A DNA stretch of 64,000 bases from Rhipidocladum racemiflorum (Eukaryota > Streptophyta > Magnoliopsida > Poales > Poaceae), in contig CM070571.1 of the NCBI GenBank assembly GCA_036346355.1, positions 49,310,293 to 49,374,292 of the forward strand. Reading direction: 5' to 3'. This document shows positions 10,782 through 23,181 of this stretch, in pieces (position 1 is the first letter of the stretch; every line of letters begins with the position of its first letter). The notes under the pieces are model-generated. The model had not been told where the DNA came from. It made no database searches and worked only from the letters and a program-made list of their open reading frames with translations. Both the position numbers and the translations under genes were made by a program.

Positions 10782-11915
10782 CGTGTCATGCTGACGCAAT
10801 AAATTGATTTCCGAAAAAGAAAATGATTTATTAATTCGAATTATTGATTTCAAAAATGGATTCAAACTTCAAACGCTTATAACTTTTGCTTTTCAACTCC
10901 GATTTGAGTGATTCAAATTTCTAAATTTTCATAAAAATGAGACCTACTAAAATATTAATTTTAATTAATTTTTGATTATGAATATTTCTCTGTTTTTATT
11001 TAATTAATATTTTCTTTAAACTTTAAACGATTGTAACTTTTGCATTTAAACTCCGAATTTGACGATTCCAGTTTCTAAAAATTCATAAAATTATGCTCTC
11101 TCTGTTTATGAACTTTATTTGGATGTTTGAACACTTTTTGTCTACTATTTATTTATTTATTGTTATTTGCACGTTTTACGAGTAGACGTTGAAGTGCCCG
11201 AAGGCTTCGAAGGTGAAGTGTTGACCCAGGAGCCAGCTCAGGACCAAGAACAAGTACTCTTTGAAGGCAAGTTGTGCTTTGACCATGTTGATCCCATTTT
11301 CAAATTAATTTGGTTTAAACTATTGCATGCTAGCTTGATTAGAAAATGCTTTACTTAATTGTGGGAAATTAGATAAATGCCAAATTGCTGTATGACAGCT
11401 TGGTTAATTAAATATGTGCCATGACCCTTGTCACCCTAGTTGTACATTATTAAATTGCCAACATGTGTAGTTAGACCGATGTAGTATGCTTAGCCTTACC
11501 ACGTGAAATGTTTTGGACAATCAAAAGCTAATACTGGCTTAATGAAATATTGACCCTGTTTTGAAAAAGTATCATGTGTTGTGATTGTCGATGGCACGTG
11601 GTGCATGGTAATCAACTGGGGATTTGATAAATAGATTTCGACTGGGGCATGTGGCAAGATTGATCAGGTGGGCCAGTTGTGTCACCGGGAACGTTGTTTT
11701 GGTTCTTCGGGTAGTCTTGCCCTGGTCACCCTAAGGACTTAACCTTGCTAGCCTTTGAACTGAGTCAAACGTGCAACCACATGTCCGTAATGGGACGGAC
11801 CTAGTTGATTAAGTTGCTAATAACATACCTGTGGGACCTCGGGGTGTCAACTATACCTTTTGTGTAGTTGTACGGGGGAGCGTACCGGGGCTGCGGCCAG
11901 GTACCCATCTAACGG

Positions 11916-12146
11916 TTGATTGGCCTAAACTTCACCTTCGCTAAGGGAAGGGTTAGTGTGCAATCACCGGGGAGGACCACTTGTGCTGTTAGAAGCTTCC
12001 GAAAGACTTTGTTACGGACACTCGCCTTTGTGGTGTTTGGTTGTATCTTGTGGGTAAAGTGCATAACCTTTGCAGAGTGTAAAATCTATTCGAATAGCCG
12101 TGTCCGTGGTATTGGACATCGCTCGGGAATTACAGTCAAGGGTTAG
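11916..12146 (+). other. LTR-borne short ORF A (76 codons), T1 copy
   Basis: Sense-strand ORF in the R-U5 part of T1. The 76-codon frames at 52508-52278 and 61596-61366 (minus) in T5 are the same length and share most residues, including the C-terminal end SNSRVRGIGHRSGITVKG. In T4 LTRs the frame is broken. Shared ancestry of the LTR may fully explain the similarity; no domain is recognisable. Confidence 0.25.
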
Positions 12147-12792
12147 ACTTTCTTGAAAATAACTTGGACTTGGGAGATTGGTTGGGCTTAATAATGATGT
12201 TGATGGAAATGTGGATTAGAATGGGGAAAGATGTTAATTTAAATTACTGGAAAAGTTATTGCCCTTAAACATGTTTCTACTGCTTTCGAATCTACTTATG
12301 TTACTTGTCAAGATGCTGCTTTATTGCAAATATACCCTGAGCTATTCCTTCGTACTAAGCCATGCATGTAGTATATTAGTTTGCATTCTGTGCATGACTT
12401 GCTGAGTACCAAGTACTCACCCTTGCCACATACAACACCAGTTGAAGAAGAGTCTACACCAGCTTCGGAGGAGGAACTCCAAGGGGAAGCGTCTAACTAG
12501 GGAGCGAGCCCGGTCGATTTGCTGTGGTATCTTTGGATGGCGCCACGAAGTTATCTTATTTTCCGCTGCAGTTATTTCTCTCTTATTGAGTTTTCACCCT
12601 GCGTGGCATATATTTGTAACTTGACCATAAGGTCGAGCAACCCGTTTGGTTAACTATTTAAGATACCTTATTATTTCGTTGAGTATGATTGTGATATTTA
12701 CCAATGTTAAGACTGTGTGCACTAGCGCGTTCCTGGACTAGTGCTGAATACACAGAGGGTCCGGATTTGCAAATTCGGGTCCCGACAAAGGG

Positions 12793-12905
12793 GCACATAA
12801 CAGAATAGCAATTCTTCAACCAAACTGATTTCTGCTTTCCTTCTTCCCGTGTTCTTCTTTAATTCCTCTTCCAGATCCTTCTATTCTATGTCTTGTATCA
12901 TAACA
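12793..12905 (+). repeat. R1 5' LTR, second part
   Basis: It resumes immediately after the second AAGGG and ends TCATAACA at 12905, the inverted match to the TGTTA start. The primer site follows 2 nt later. Confidence 0.65.
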
Positions 12906-12907
12906 AT

Positions 12908-12919
12908 TGGTATTAGAGC
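12908..12919 (+). promoter_or_regulatory. R1 primer binding site
   Basis: TGGTATTAGAGC matches the complement of the initiator Met tRNA 3' end (TGGTATCAGAGC) except one C-to-T change. It lies 2 nt after the LTR end. Confidence 0.7.
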
Positions 12920-12969
12920 CCGTCTCCGTGCTGACGCCCAAGAAGAAGCAGACACATCTCGAGATCCGG

Positions 12970-13309
12970 ATGACTACCGCCATGGCGTCGATGGAGAACC
13001 AGTTGGAAGGGCTAAATGCTATGCTTAAATAGATTCTAGATGATGTACATGGGGTGGTGTCTGAGATCGGAGAGGTGCGAGCAGTGATTGATGTGGTTCA
13101 GGGAAGAGTGGAGATGTTGGAGACATGCCCTGACACAATCCATTCGATGGCCGAGCATGGAACATCAGTTCCAGATGCGGCATATCAGTCCAGAGATTCA
13201 ACCTCAAGGATTCCATCTGGAGACGAAACAAGGACAGGAAAGGGGTTTCGAGTTCCGGAAAGAAATCGGGAGCAGGCGAAGGGGATTCTGGAAATGCCCA
13301 GGTTGATTC
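12970..13309 (+). pseudogene. R1 gag, N-terminal part
   Basis: ATG at 12970, 64 nt after the LTR end. Translation begins MTTAMASMENQLEGLNAMLK and is interrupted by TAG at 13030-13032, probably from CAG. It continues in the same frame as a coiled-coil-like N-terminal Gag segment (VVSEIGEVRAVIDVVQGRVEML) up to the C1 insertion at 13310. The codon split at the junction is restored exactly when C1 and one copy of GATTC are removed. Confidence 0.7.
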
Positions 13310-14272
13310 TGTTAGTGTTATGCCCTTGAGGTAGTCATATAGATGATTGTAACATGACTATGTTTATGAATAATAATATGATTATTGGTCCTATGAATGT
13401 ATATCATTATATTGATCAGTAAGTATGTGACTTGCTTATCAAACTCTCTACTCATTGATATAATTCTGTAAGTATCTCTGATCGGGTATCATCGTATAGG
13501 ACAACGATGAATAGATCAGCGCATGTATTGATCGATGATCATGTTTCATAGATCATAGGATATGGAGATATCATCAATACATTGTGAACGCATGTTGAAG
13601 AACATGTGTTAGATAGACCCGCAATGGGACACTACGAGAATGTTACATTCTTATATGTCACCAGCGTATCTCATACATAGTAGATGTATGATCCTTAGAC
13701 CTGAGATTGTCACATTCCCTACATATGTAATAGTTTACCTTGGGGCTACCAAACACTATTTCCTAACCGGATAGGTATAAAGGTGGCTTTCTTGTTTACT
13801 ATGAAATATGCAGAGGGAAGTGAGCAATCAAGATGGAATTTGCCACTCCAGTGTAACGGAGATATATGTCTATGCCACTCGTGTGATATGATTAAGGAAG
13901 TGCATGGCCATGCCGTGATTGAGAAGTCAATCACAACTTATTAATATATCACGGATACGAGAGATGGATTGAACTATCAAAGGATGACATGCTTCTTGCC
14001 TTGAGTTCAATCTTCATATAATTTGGCAAAAGGATTATTACATCAGTACTTTGATCCTATGCGTTTGGGAGTTGGCATGCTCTGCAAGGAGCCGCTACCG
14101 ACTATTGGATTAGAAAAGAATTTTTTGAATCTATGTCCAAATGCGCATGAACCTACAGGGTCACACACTTAACGGGCTGGGACGCATTAATTCGGATTGG
14201 ATCCGTAATTAATAGACCTCGTGGGCTTAGCGTGAAGATGGGCCCTGATTGCTTAGGGTTTCACCTCATGGC

Positions 14273-14280
14273 TATATAAG
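14273..14280 (+). promoter_or_regulatory. TATA box of C1
   Basis: TATATAAG about 965 bp into the LTR, giving a U3 of that length and a U5/R of about 400 bp. Confidence 0.55.
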
Positions 14281-14460
14281 GAGGGGAAGAGGTTGGGTGT
14301 AGCACACACTTTCATGCGGTTTAGAAGTGTTTTGCCCGAAACCCTAGCCACCTCCTCTCGTTGCCCCTACCGAGCGACCCGGTACTTGCACACCTACGCA
14401 CGGCGTCCCATCCCCGGATGTGTGGACTGCTGTGGTGACGCTGCTGCGACTGCGGCGTGT

Positions 14461-14560
14461 GAGGACGATCCACGATCGAGGCAAGGACGATCCACAGTGA
14501 GGCGAGGACGATCCACGATTGAGGCGAGGATGATCCACGACTGCGGTGAGAACGATCCAC
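14461..14560. repeat. Five imperfect 19-24 bp repeats in C1
   Basis: ACGATCCAC (once TGATCCAC) recurs five times with GAGGCGAGG-type linkers, in the presumed R-U5 part of the solo LTR. Confidence 0.65.
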
Positions 14561-14703
14561 TACAACGACGTGTGAAGGATTCCGCAACTGCGCGTCTAGT
14601 GGTAATTGATCTTATGATCCCCTGCTTGCGAGTAGTTTTTCTGGTTTTGTGGTAGAAAATTTAATTTGTGCTAGAGTAGCATACCACGTTCCTCAACAGA
14701 TTC

Positions 14704-17055
14704 CACCCACAAACAGGCAAGAATGGCCAAACACTCTTCAGGTGTTCGATCAGATGATGGGGGGTGGTCAAAGCATTAACACACAGTGGCAAACTCGTCA
14801 GTCTCTCCCCAAACTTGAGTTCCCTAAATTTGACAGAGAGAACCCAAAACTGTGGAGAGATAGATGTGAGACATATTTTGAAGTAATGGGGATAAACTCG
14901 AAGCTTTACACCAGGTTAGCATCCTTAAATTTCACCCGCAATACAGCTCTGTGGTTACAGAAGATGGAGGCTAAAGGGCATTTTGAGGATTGGGAAATTC
15001 TCTGTGAAGCAGTGGATAAAAGGTTCTAGAGGAACTTGTATAGGCGGCAAATGAATCAGTTGATCAACCTTAGACAAACAAACTCAGTGGTGGAGTATGT
15101 AGAGAGATTTGAGGGGTTATAACATCATCTGTTTTTGCACAATCCTTCACAAGATGAGGTATTCTTTGTTACTCATTTCCTAGGAGGGTTAAAAGAGGAA
15201 ATATGCATTCCAGTTGTTCTGCAAAACCCAGGAGATATGGAGATAGCAGTTTTCCTTGCTTTGTTGCAAGAAGAAGAAATGGAGAATAGCAAGAGGAGAC
15301 CCTATCATAGAACTGAGAGTAAGGATTTCCATAAAGGGGGAAGCAAAACTGGAGACAAACTCAAATTCTCCAGTAAATTGGAGGACAGTACACGTACTGA
15401 AGATACGAAGAAATCAAGCCTTAACCGATGGGATGATAAGTTGGAAGCATTGAAAACTTATCGAAAGGCAAAAGGGCTTTGTTTTACTTGTGGTGAGAAA
15501 TGGAGCAGGAATCACAAGTGTCCCGATAGAATTCCCCTGCATATCATTGAGGAATTGATGGAAGTATTGCATATTCAAACAAGTTCAGAAGTGGACCATG
15601 AGGAGGAAGAAGCAGTAGAAGAGTTATCGTTGGTTACAGAGCAACACAGCAATCTGAAGGTCAAGCGTCGGACGTTGAGGCTCCAAGGGTTGATAGGCAA
15701 ACAAGAGGTATTGATTTTAGTGGATTCGGGAAGCACATACTCCTTCATCAGTGACAAGATCGCTAAGGAGTTGCAAAATTCCACAATGATCATACCTCCA
15801 GTAGAACTGATGATTGCAGATGGCAAATCCATGTTGTGTGATCAGATGATTCGATCGTTGGAATGGTAGGTTCAAGGGCACTCATTCACACATGACATGC
15901 GCATCCTAGCATTGGGTTGTTATGACATGATTTTAGGGGCGGATTGGTTAGAGGATCATAGCCCCATGTGAGTCCATTGGAAGCAGAAATGTATCAAGTT
16001 TACTCATCAAGGGCGTCGAATCATGTTACAAGGGGTAAAGGATAGCCAGATGCTGGAAAAGAGTATAGGAGCCAAGGAGCTTCAGGGATTGTTAAAAAGA
16101 GTAGTAGTCACCCATTTGGTACAACTCCATCAGAGCGACAAGGATGTAGAGGAGAACGAGAAAAATGCAAAAGAAGAACTCATTCCGAGAGAGGTAATAG
16201 AGGTGATACAAAATTTTTAGCATCTATTCAAGGAACCGACTTGGTTACCTTCACGACGCAAGTATGACCATTCCATTACCTTGGTACCTGGGGCACAACC
16301 AGTAACTGCTCGGGCATATTGTTACTCCCCCCAACAGAAAGATGAAATTGAGAAACAAGTCACTGAAATGTTGACAAAGGGAATTATTCAACAGAGCACT
16401 AGTCCTTTTTCATCTCCAGTGATCTTGGTAAAGAAAAAAGATGGCTCTTGGTGTTTCTGTGTGGATTATAGAAGACAATGCCATCACAGTAAAGAACAAA
16501 CAACCTGTACCTATAATTGATGAGTTATTAGATGAACTAGAGGGAGCTAAATGGTTTGTCAAGTTGGATTTGCTCTCGGGGTATCATCAGATCCGAGTAG
16601 CAACAGGTGAGGAACATAAAACAGCCTTTTGTACTCATCATGGGCTCTTTGAATTTCTGGTCATGCCATTTGGGCTAACGAATGCACCTGCCACCTTCCA
16701 AAGTGTCATGAATCAAATTTTCCATACAAGCTACGTCGTTTTGTGTTAGTGTTTATGGATGACATCTTGATATATAGCCGCACCTTGAAAGAGCATGCGA
16801 ACCATCTCAGGGAGGTATTGCAAAGCCTTGAGAAACATCAATTATTCATTAAAAGAGAGAAGTGCTCATTTGGGCAACAGAGGCTGGAGTACTTGGGGCA
16901 TATCATAACTCCTGGAGGTGTGTCTACCGATCAAAACAAGATTAAGGCAGTTTGGCGTGGCCAGTACCAAGGAATTTGAAGGAGCTGAGAGGATTCTTGG
17001 GATTGACGGGTTATTACAGGAAGTTCATTCAAAACTATGGCACCATATGCAAACC
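14704..17055 (+). pseudogene. R1 gag C-terminus, protease and reverse transcriptase
   Basis: It continues R1 gag after C1. The retrotransposon gag domain (KLEFPKFDRENPKLWRDRCE, 14811 on) and a zinc knuckle CFTCGEKWSRNHKC (about 15480-15521) are followed by the protease motif LILVDSGSTYSFIS (about 15713-15755). RT begins near 16280 with ITLVPGAQPV and contains FCVDYRR, KLDLLSGYHQIRV, FLVMPFGLTNAPATFQ and the catalytic FMDDILIYS near 16754. In-frame stops lie at 15027 (TAG), 15120 (TAA), 15867 (TAG), 15969 (TGA) and 16218 (TAG). Small indels shift frame near 16475, 16730 and 16950. Most stops fit CAG or CAA to TAG or TAA, or TGG to TGA. It ends mid-domain at RKFIQNYGTICKP, where T2 inserted. 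Confidence 0.85.
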
Positions 17056-20000
17056 TGTCGGGACCCGAATGTGCAAATCCGGACCCTCTGTGTATTCAAC
17101 ACTAATCCAGGATCACGCTAGTGCACACAGTCTCAACATAGATGAATATCACAATCATACACAGCGGAAAAGAGAAATAACACAAATATAGAATATAAAC
17201 TATTGAATGACCTTAAGGTCAACCTTACACTTGTGAGGCCTTGACGGCTTCAACTCCAAATAAGCAGCAGCGGAACGAAGAACATCGGTGAATCCCATCA
17301 ATACGCCACAGGCAACTGACAGGGTTCGACTCCTAGATAACCGCCTTCTCACGGAACTTCTTCTTCTTCGACGATGTAGACTTTTGCTCACTGGTGATTG
17401 TTTGTTTGCAAGGGGTGAGTACATAAAGCACTCAGCAAGTCATGCACAGAATGCAAGTCTAATAGCTATATGCATGGCTTATTCCAAATGACAGGCTGAA
17501 GGGGTTATTTTGCAATAAACAACATTCACAAATATTCATAATAGATTGTAAAGCGGTAAAACAGATAATAATAGTAATAATTTCACAGTTGTTTCAAAAG
17601 TAAACCATTCCACATCCTTAACCAATTATCACTTTTCCACAGGCAAACTGCCTCCAATCCCAAGTTCAATTTTCATGAAAAGCTAACCCTTGACTGTAAT
17701 CCCCGAGCATTGTCCAGTACCGTGGACTCGGCTATTCGAATAGGTTTTACACTCTGCAGAGGTTATACACTTTACCCACAAGATACAATCCACCCACCAC
17801 GTCAGCCGTGAATCGCCTTACAAGAGTATGCGAATGAGCGATCATAACAAAGTCTTTCGGAAGCCTCTAACTACACAAGTGAACCTCTCCGGTTTTTGCC
17901 CTACACCATCCCTTCCCTTAGCTAAGGCGAAGTATGGGACCGACATACCGTTGGATGGGTACCATGCCGCAGCCCTGGTACGCTCCCCCTTCAAGCTACA
18001 CAAACGGTGTAGTTGACACCCCGAGGTACCACAAGTAAGTTATTAGCAACTTAATCAGCTAGGTCCGTCCCATTCCGGACATGTGGTTGTACGTTTGACT
18101 CAGTTCAAAGGCTTGCAAGGTTAAGTCCTTAGAATGACCAGGGCAAGACTACCCGAAGAACCAAATCAACCTTCCCGGTGCCACACCTGGCCCACCCGAT
18201 CATAATCTTGCCACTTGCCCGGTCTAAATCATTTTATCACCCGATTGATTATTGCGCAACACAATGCCAACAACTCAACATCCTTGAAGAAGTACGAATA
18301 CCTCCACGTATCAACTTCATCGTGTCGGCAACACGTCACACCGTTCCAAAATACATTGCATATTCCATTAGTCAATATTGAGCTTTTGTATTTCCAAAAC
18401 GATGTCAAAGGTACGTTGCATGGCTAAGCAAACTGACGGTCTAAATAACCCATGTCGGCAAAGTATTTAAAGCCAACTATTAATCAAGAAACCTAGGGTG
18501 ACAAATGATTCATGGCGTACAGCTATTATAGACAAGGTGGCAATAACAAGTAGGTTAAATATCTAATCCCAAATTAATTGAAATCAGTTTATATCCAACT
18601 AGCATGCAATAATTTGAAACAACATAAGTTCGAAAATGGGATCAACATGGTCAAAGCACAACTTGCCTGGCCCTTGCAAACTTTACTGTCCTTTACTCTT
18701 TATCCTTGATCCTTGATCCTCGAGCTTCAACTTCCACTTTCGATCCTCACTCGTTCGAATGACTTCCGGACGACACGTCTAACGATTAAAGAAACACAAA
18801 TACAACAAAACTCAAAAGACAATTCAAATAAACTCCAAATTAAGAACGAACAGCATTGGGCACAACGGCTTGGAAGAATTTGGGAACTCGAACGGATTAG
18901 ATCGAAGAGCTGACAAAAAAGAACGGGCTTTCGGCAAAACACCGAAAAGGGAAAGATTAATAACTGGGAAAGAAAGAATAATATTCCGAAGAATATTTCT
19001 TCCAAAGTTATTATCTTGATTGAACAGATAGCGACATATGGGCTCTCGATCTATAGATCGGGTCCATAAGGATATGTTAGTTCATAGTGAACTAAACAGA
19101 TTCTCAAAGTTGACTTTTGTTGACCGAACGGACACAGTCAAACAAAAGAGAGACGGATGGATTAGATCGGGCACAAAGGTATGACAGATGGCCAATGGTC
19201 TATCGACCAAGTCCACAAAGGAATTCTCGATTAATGGCAGATTAGGTTTTCAGGGATAAGATAAGACAAGTGTCTTACCACGATTGAAACAACGGAAAAG
19301 ATTGCAAAGATAACAACGCGGTTCACGATGAACTTAGTCCATCGAACCGGTCTTAGGTTAGGGTTTTGATTCGGCTTTGAAGATGATATGACGATGAGGC
19401 TAGGCTCACATCATGATGATAGAACAGGTGAAGGCATCGCACTAGGGTTTGTGCAAGAATACACGCATGCGATGACAACGAGGCGAAGAGAGCCAAGCGT
19501 TAACGATGAAATGTTAACGATGGAACGTTAACGGCGAAACGTTAACGGTGGAACGTTAACGACGGAGCGTTAACGGCAAGACGTTAACGGAGGAACGTTA
19601 ACGATGAAACGTTAACGGAGGAACGTTAACGACGGAGCGTTAACGCAGAGCGTTAACGGCAAAACGTTAACGGAGGAACGTTAACGACGAAACGTTAACG
19701 ACGAAACGTTAACAGAGGAGCGTTAACGATAGAGCGTTAACGGTAACAGGTAATGGAGGAACGTTAACGGCGGAGCGTTAACGGCAAAACATTAACGGAG
19801 GAACGTTAACGACGAAACGTTAACGGCGGAGCGTTAACGACGGAGCGTTAACGACGGAGGTCAAACAATGATAGGAGACTTCATGAAGCGAAGTAGCGAC
19901 CGTCGGTGCAACGACATGGCCGCGGTAGAACGCTACCAAGGACGGCTAACCGGTGCGCGAACCGGCGGCACGGGCTAGGTTGAAAGACGACGGGTTTAGG

Positions 20001-21688
20001 CCGGAATCGGGCTTCTCGGCAAACGGAGACCAAAAGAACCTTAATGATGGACCAAAACAGTACAAGATGATCCTCCGGACGCGACAACACGGCCGGAGCG
20101 AACCAAAATAGCCGGCGTCAAAAGCGCAGCGGCGGCAACAAGCGGTGGCCTAAATATATAAAAAAATTCCGGAGGATGGGATGGCAAAGGGAGAATGTCT
20201 ACTGCGTAGAACGCGGCGAGACGAACTCAACGGTATAGGCGGATTTTGCGGCGCCCTTCCGGATTAATCACAAACTGGCGATTAACAGGTTTCGGATCAA
20301 AACTTTGGACGGCCATAACTTCTATAATAATGATCGGAACTTAACAAAATTTGACCGAGAGCTAGGTGGGACCAAGAGGCACACCGTAACGCAGATGGCT
20401 CGAAGAAATACCTTCTGAAACAGCGGGGAACGCGCGAGGAAGTTTGCCGCTGTCTGGAACGCAGTCTGAAGGGAGAATTTATTTTTCTGCACCAAATCCA
20501 GAGGGCAAAACCTTGGGACAAGATCTGCATCCTGTAGAGGACATCCCCAGGAGTCTACACAAAAAATTTCACCGTCAAACTCGAAAAATTGAGGCAGTTA
20601 TGGCCTCGGCAAGATTCTAGATTGAAACGGCCGTAACTTTTGATCCCTTGGGCCAAATTGGTTGAATTTTGGACATCAAGCATATGGTACCTTGTGGCAC
20701 ACCATGGCAAAGACGGATCATGAAAAGAGTCGACGAGCTGCCCGGGACGCGGCTCCAAAGTTCGGCCGGCGTCGGGCGACGTTCGGGCGACATTGGATGG
20801 ATCTCGGAGTTTTGGAGATGATCCGGAGGTTGAAGATCCGTGGGAGAGGTCATGGGAGGTCTACATGAGGTTAGGGTGGCGGCTAGATCAAGAAAAATCA
20901 AGTTTGGACGCGTTTGGAGCAAAAACGGGTCTTGTAGGCATTTTATCGAGCAGGTTCCGAGCATGGAACGGATACGGGCGACGTGGCCCAACAGGAGTCC
21001 GACACGTGGCCGGTTGGGGGCAGCTGGGCTGGCTCGGGCGCGTGGCAGGCCGCGCGCTGGCGTGGGGGAGTGCTGGGCCGGCTCGGGCGTGGCCCACGCT
21101 GGCGGTATGGCCGCGGGTGGCGAAGGCGGCGACCAGGCGGCCAGTTTGGCGGCCAGCGCGTGGAGGGCGACCAGGTAGCGCTGAGCCCGGCTGGAGGAGA
21201 GAGGAAAGAATTGGCCCAATGCCCAAAAATCTGATTTTCCAGCATTTCCCAATAAAAACAATTCCACTAAATTAAAATAAATCATTTAGGGCAATAAAAA
21301 TACCCGAAAAATTCTAGAAAAATTCCAGAAAATATTTTGAGACATTTTAAACTCAAATAAAATATTTTCAACAAAACTTTATATAAACTTTTCCAAATAA
21401 ATAATTAATTTCAATAAAAGGGCTTAATACAAATCGATTCCGAATAAATCCAATAAATAGCAAACGAGCTCCGGAAAATCTCAAAAATTACAGGAAAATT
21501 TCTTGAAGCACAAGGAATCCGAATAAAATTAAATAAATTTTATTTGAGGTTTAGAATAATCAAATTAAATTGTTTTAGCTTTTAGAAAATTCAAATCAAG
21601 CTTTTATAAACGCGAGAAAATCGACGGAAATTTTTGGGAAGCTAAACTAAACCAAAATTTTTGAAAACCCAAATTTTGGGATGTTACA
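17056..21688 (-). mobile_element. T2: solo LTR, divergent T-family subfamily, minus orientation
   Basis: Starts TGTCGGGACCCG and ends GGGATGTTACA, flanked by AAACC (17051-17055 and 21689-21693), so it is a complete solo LTR of 4633 bp, over 1 kb longer than T4 and T5 LTRs. Blocks shared with the others include the terminal 100 bp, GTGAGTACATAAAGCACTCA at about 17415, GTGTAGTTGACACCCCGAGG at about 18008, and the AT-rich terminal segment 21290-21688. The middle (about 18900-20900) is largely its own and includes a 361-bp minisatellite. Confidence 0.85.
19499..19859. repeat. 14-bp minisatellite with GTTAAC core, about 26 units
   Basis: Unit GTTAACGRNGRARC (consensus by eye) is repeated almost without interruption. 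Nearly every unit contains the palindrome CGTTAACG, giving a palindrome every 14 bp. A few units have lost a base or have ATTAAC or GTAAC variants (about 19675-19770). It was seen in T2 only among the T-family LTRs in this window. Confidence 0.9.
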
Positions 21689-21693
21689 AAACC

Positions 21694-23181
21694 TCTCACC
21701 TCACTGCTCAAAAAGGGAGTGTTGTTTCAATGAACACCCAGTGCAGAGGAAGCCTTCCGAACACTACAAAATGCCTTGGTCCAAGCTCCGGTGTTAGCTC
21801 TACCAAGCTTCTCAAAACAATTTATGTTGGAGACAGATGCTAGCAATGGTGAATTGGGGTAGTGCTCATGCAAGAAGGACATCCAATAGCTTTCTTAAGC
21901 AAGTCTTTGAGCAGACGGAATCAAGCTTTGTCAACCTATGAGAAGGAATGTCTTGCAATACTCATGGCTGTCACCAAATGGTGATCGTATTTGCAACATT
22001 AAGAATTTATCATCAAAACATATTAAAAGGCCCTCGTACACCTCACTGATCAAAAACTAACAACAACTATTCAGCATAAGGCAATTGTCAAGTTATTGGG
22101 GCTCCAATTTCAGATACAGTATAAAAGGGGTGCCAACAACACTGCAGCAGATGCTTTGTCTCGGGTACTAGTCACTGATGAGTTGCACTCGATTTCAATA
22201 AGTACTCCAGTCTGGATGGACAACTTAATAGTCGGCTATCAAAGTGATGAAGAAACTAAGAAGCTGTTGGCAGAACTGTGCATAACTGGTTCAAACGAGC
22301 AAGGTTATTCCCTGCAAAATGGGGTCATTCATTTTAAGGGACGCATTTGGGTGGGAAATAACTCTCTAGCTCAACAACATATCTTGCAAGCACTGCATAA
22401 CAGTGGCATAGGTGGGCACTCAAGCATTGGTGCAACCTATCAAAGAGTTAGGGCTCTCTTTGTATGGCCTAAACTAAAGAGCACGGTGGAACGATATGTG
22501 AAGGCATGTGGAACTTGTCAGCAGGCCAAAGTGGAGCATGTTAAACTATCTGGCTTATTACAGCCACTCCCTGTACCAACCCAGTCATGGACAGTAATCA
22601 GCATGGATTTCATTGAAGGGTTGCCCTTATCTCACAAGTACACAACGATATTGGTGGTAATTGATAAGTTCTCTAAATACGTCCATTTTCTACCACTGAC
22701 CCACCCCTTTACAGCTCCACAAGTGGTTCAACTCTTTTGTAATAACATTTACAAATTGCATGGTCTGTTGAGCACTACAATCTCTGACAGAGACAGGGTG
22801 TTTACAAGCACCTTTTGGCAAGAGCTGTTTAAATTGTCGGACACACAATTGAATATGAGCTCGGCGTATCATCCATAAACGGATGGTCAAACGGAACGAC
22901 TCAATCAATGTTTGGAGACGTATTTGAGATGTTTTGTGCATGCCTGCCCAAAGAAGTGGTCGGAGTGGTTGCCCTTGGTAGAATATTGGTACAACACTTC
23001 CTATCAAACAGCTATTGGAAAACCCCCCTTTAAGGTGCTCTATGGCCATCCTCCAAGACATTTTTGTATCTCCAATCAAGATATGGGTACAGGATAGACG
23101 TTCAGGGTTGGCTGAATCAAAGGGAGTTAATGAACAAATTGTTGAAGCTGCATTTAGAACGTGCGAATTTGAGAATGAAGG
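21694..23181 (+). pseudogene. R1 RNase H and integrase
   Basis: The frame resumes as LTSLLKKG directly after GTICKP of the preceding segment. RNase H motifs FMLETDASNGELG and STYEKECLAILMAV lie at about 21820-21965, with stops and ANNTAADALSRV at 22134-22170. Integrase follows with HNSGIGGHSS...CGTCQQAK (HHCC-type zinc site, about 22395-22530), MDFIEGLP (first Asp, about 22603), TISDRDRVF (second Asp, about 22780) and QTERLNQCLETY (Glu, about 22890). A stop interrupts YHP*TDGQTE at 22876. It ends at LRMK, where T3 inserted. Confidence 0.85.

Larger units (their letters stand above)
4231..12787 (+). mobile_element. T1: solo LTR of the Tekay-like family, with a nested Sirevirus
   Basis: It begins TGTAACACCCC and ends GGGTCCCGACA, the termini of the T-family LTRs of T4 and T5. 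It is flanked by the 5-bp duplication AAGGG (4226-4230 and 12788-12792). No internal region follows, so this is a solo LTR left by unequal recombination. The left part (4231-about 4948) and right part (10448-12787) are separated by a damaged Sirevirus. The net length of about 3.06 kb is shorter than its relatives because T1 sequence next to the Sirevirus left end is also missing. Confidence 0.85.
13310..14698 (+). mobile_element. C1: solo LTR (1389 bp), probably copia
   Basis: Starts TGTTAGTGTTATG and ends GTTCCTCAACA, flanked by the 5-bp duplication GATTC (13305-13309 and 14699-14703). It contains TATATAAG at 14273-14280 and a short tandem repeat at 14461-14560. There is no coding sequence. 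The superfamily is uncertain because no internal region remains; TGTT...AACA termini and size are compatible with copia. Confidence 0.85.

Noticed and set aside
15969..15971. Recoded stop (readthrough) in R1 gag-pol
   Set aside because: It is one of at least six stops plus frameshifts in R1 and fits TGG to TGA decay, so programmed readthrough is not supported.
20617..21285. A 222-codon minus-strand ORF and plus-strand ORFs in T2
   Set aside because: GC-rich part of the LTR. Composition is Ala/Pro/Arg/Gly-rich, several frames are open at once, and no equivalent is open in the other T-family LTRs.
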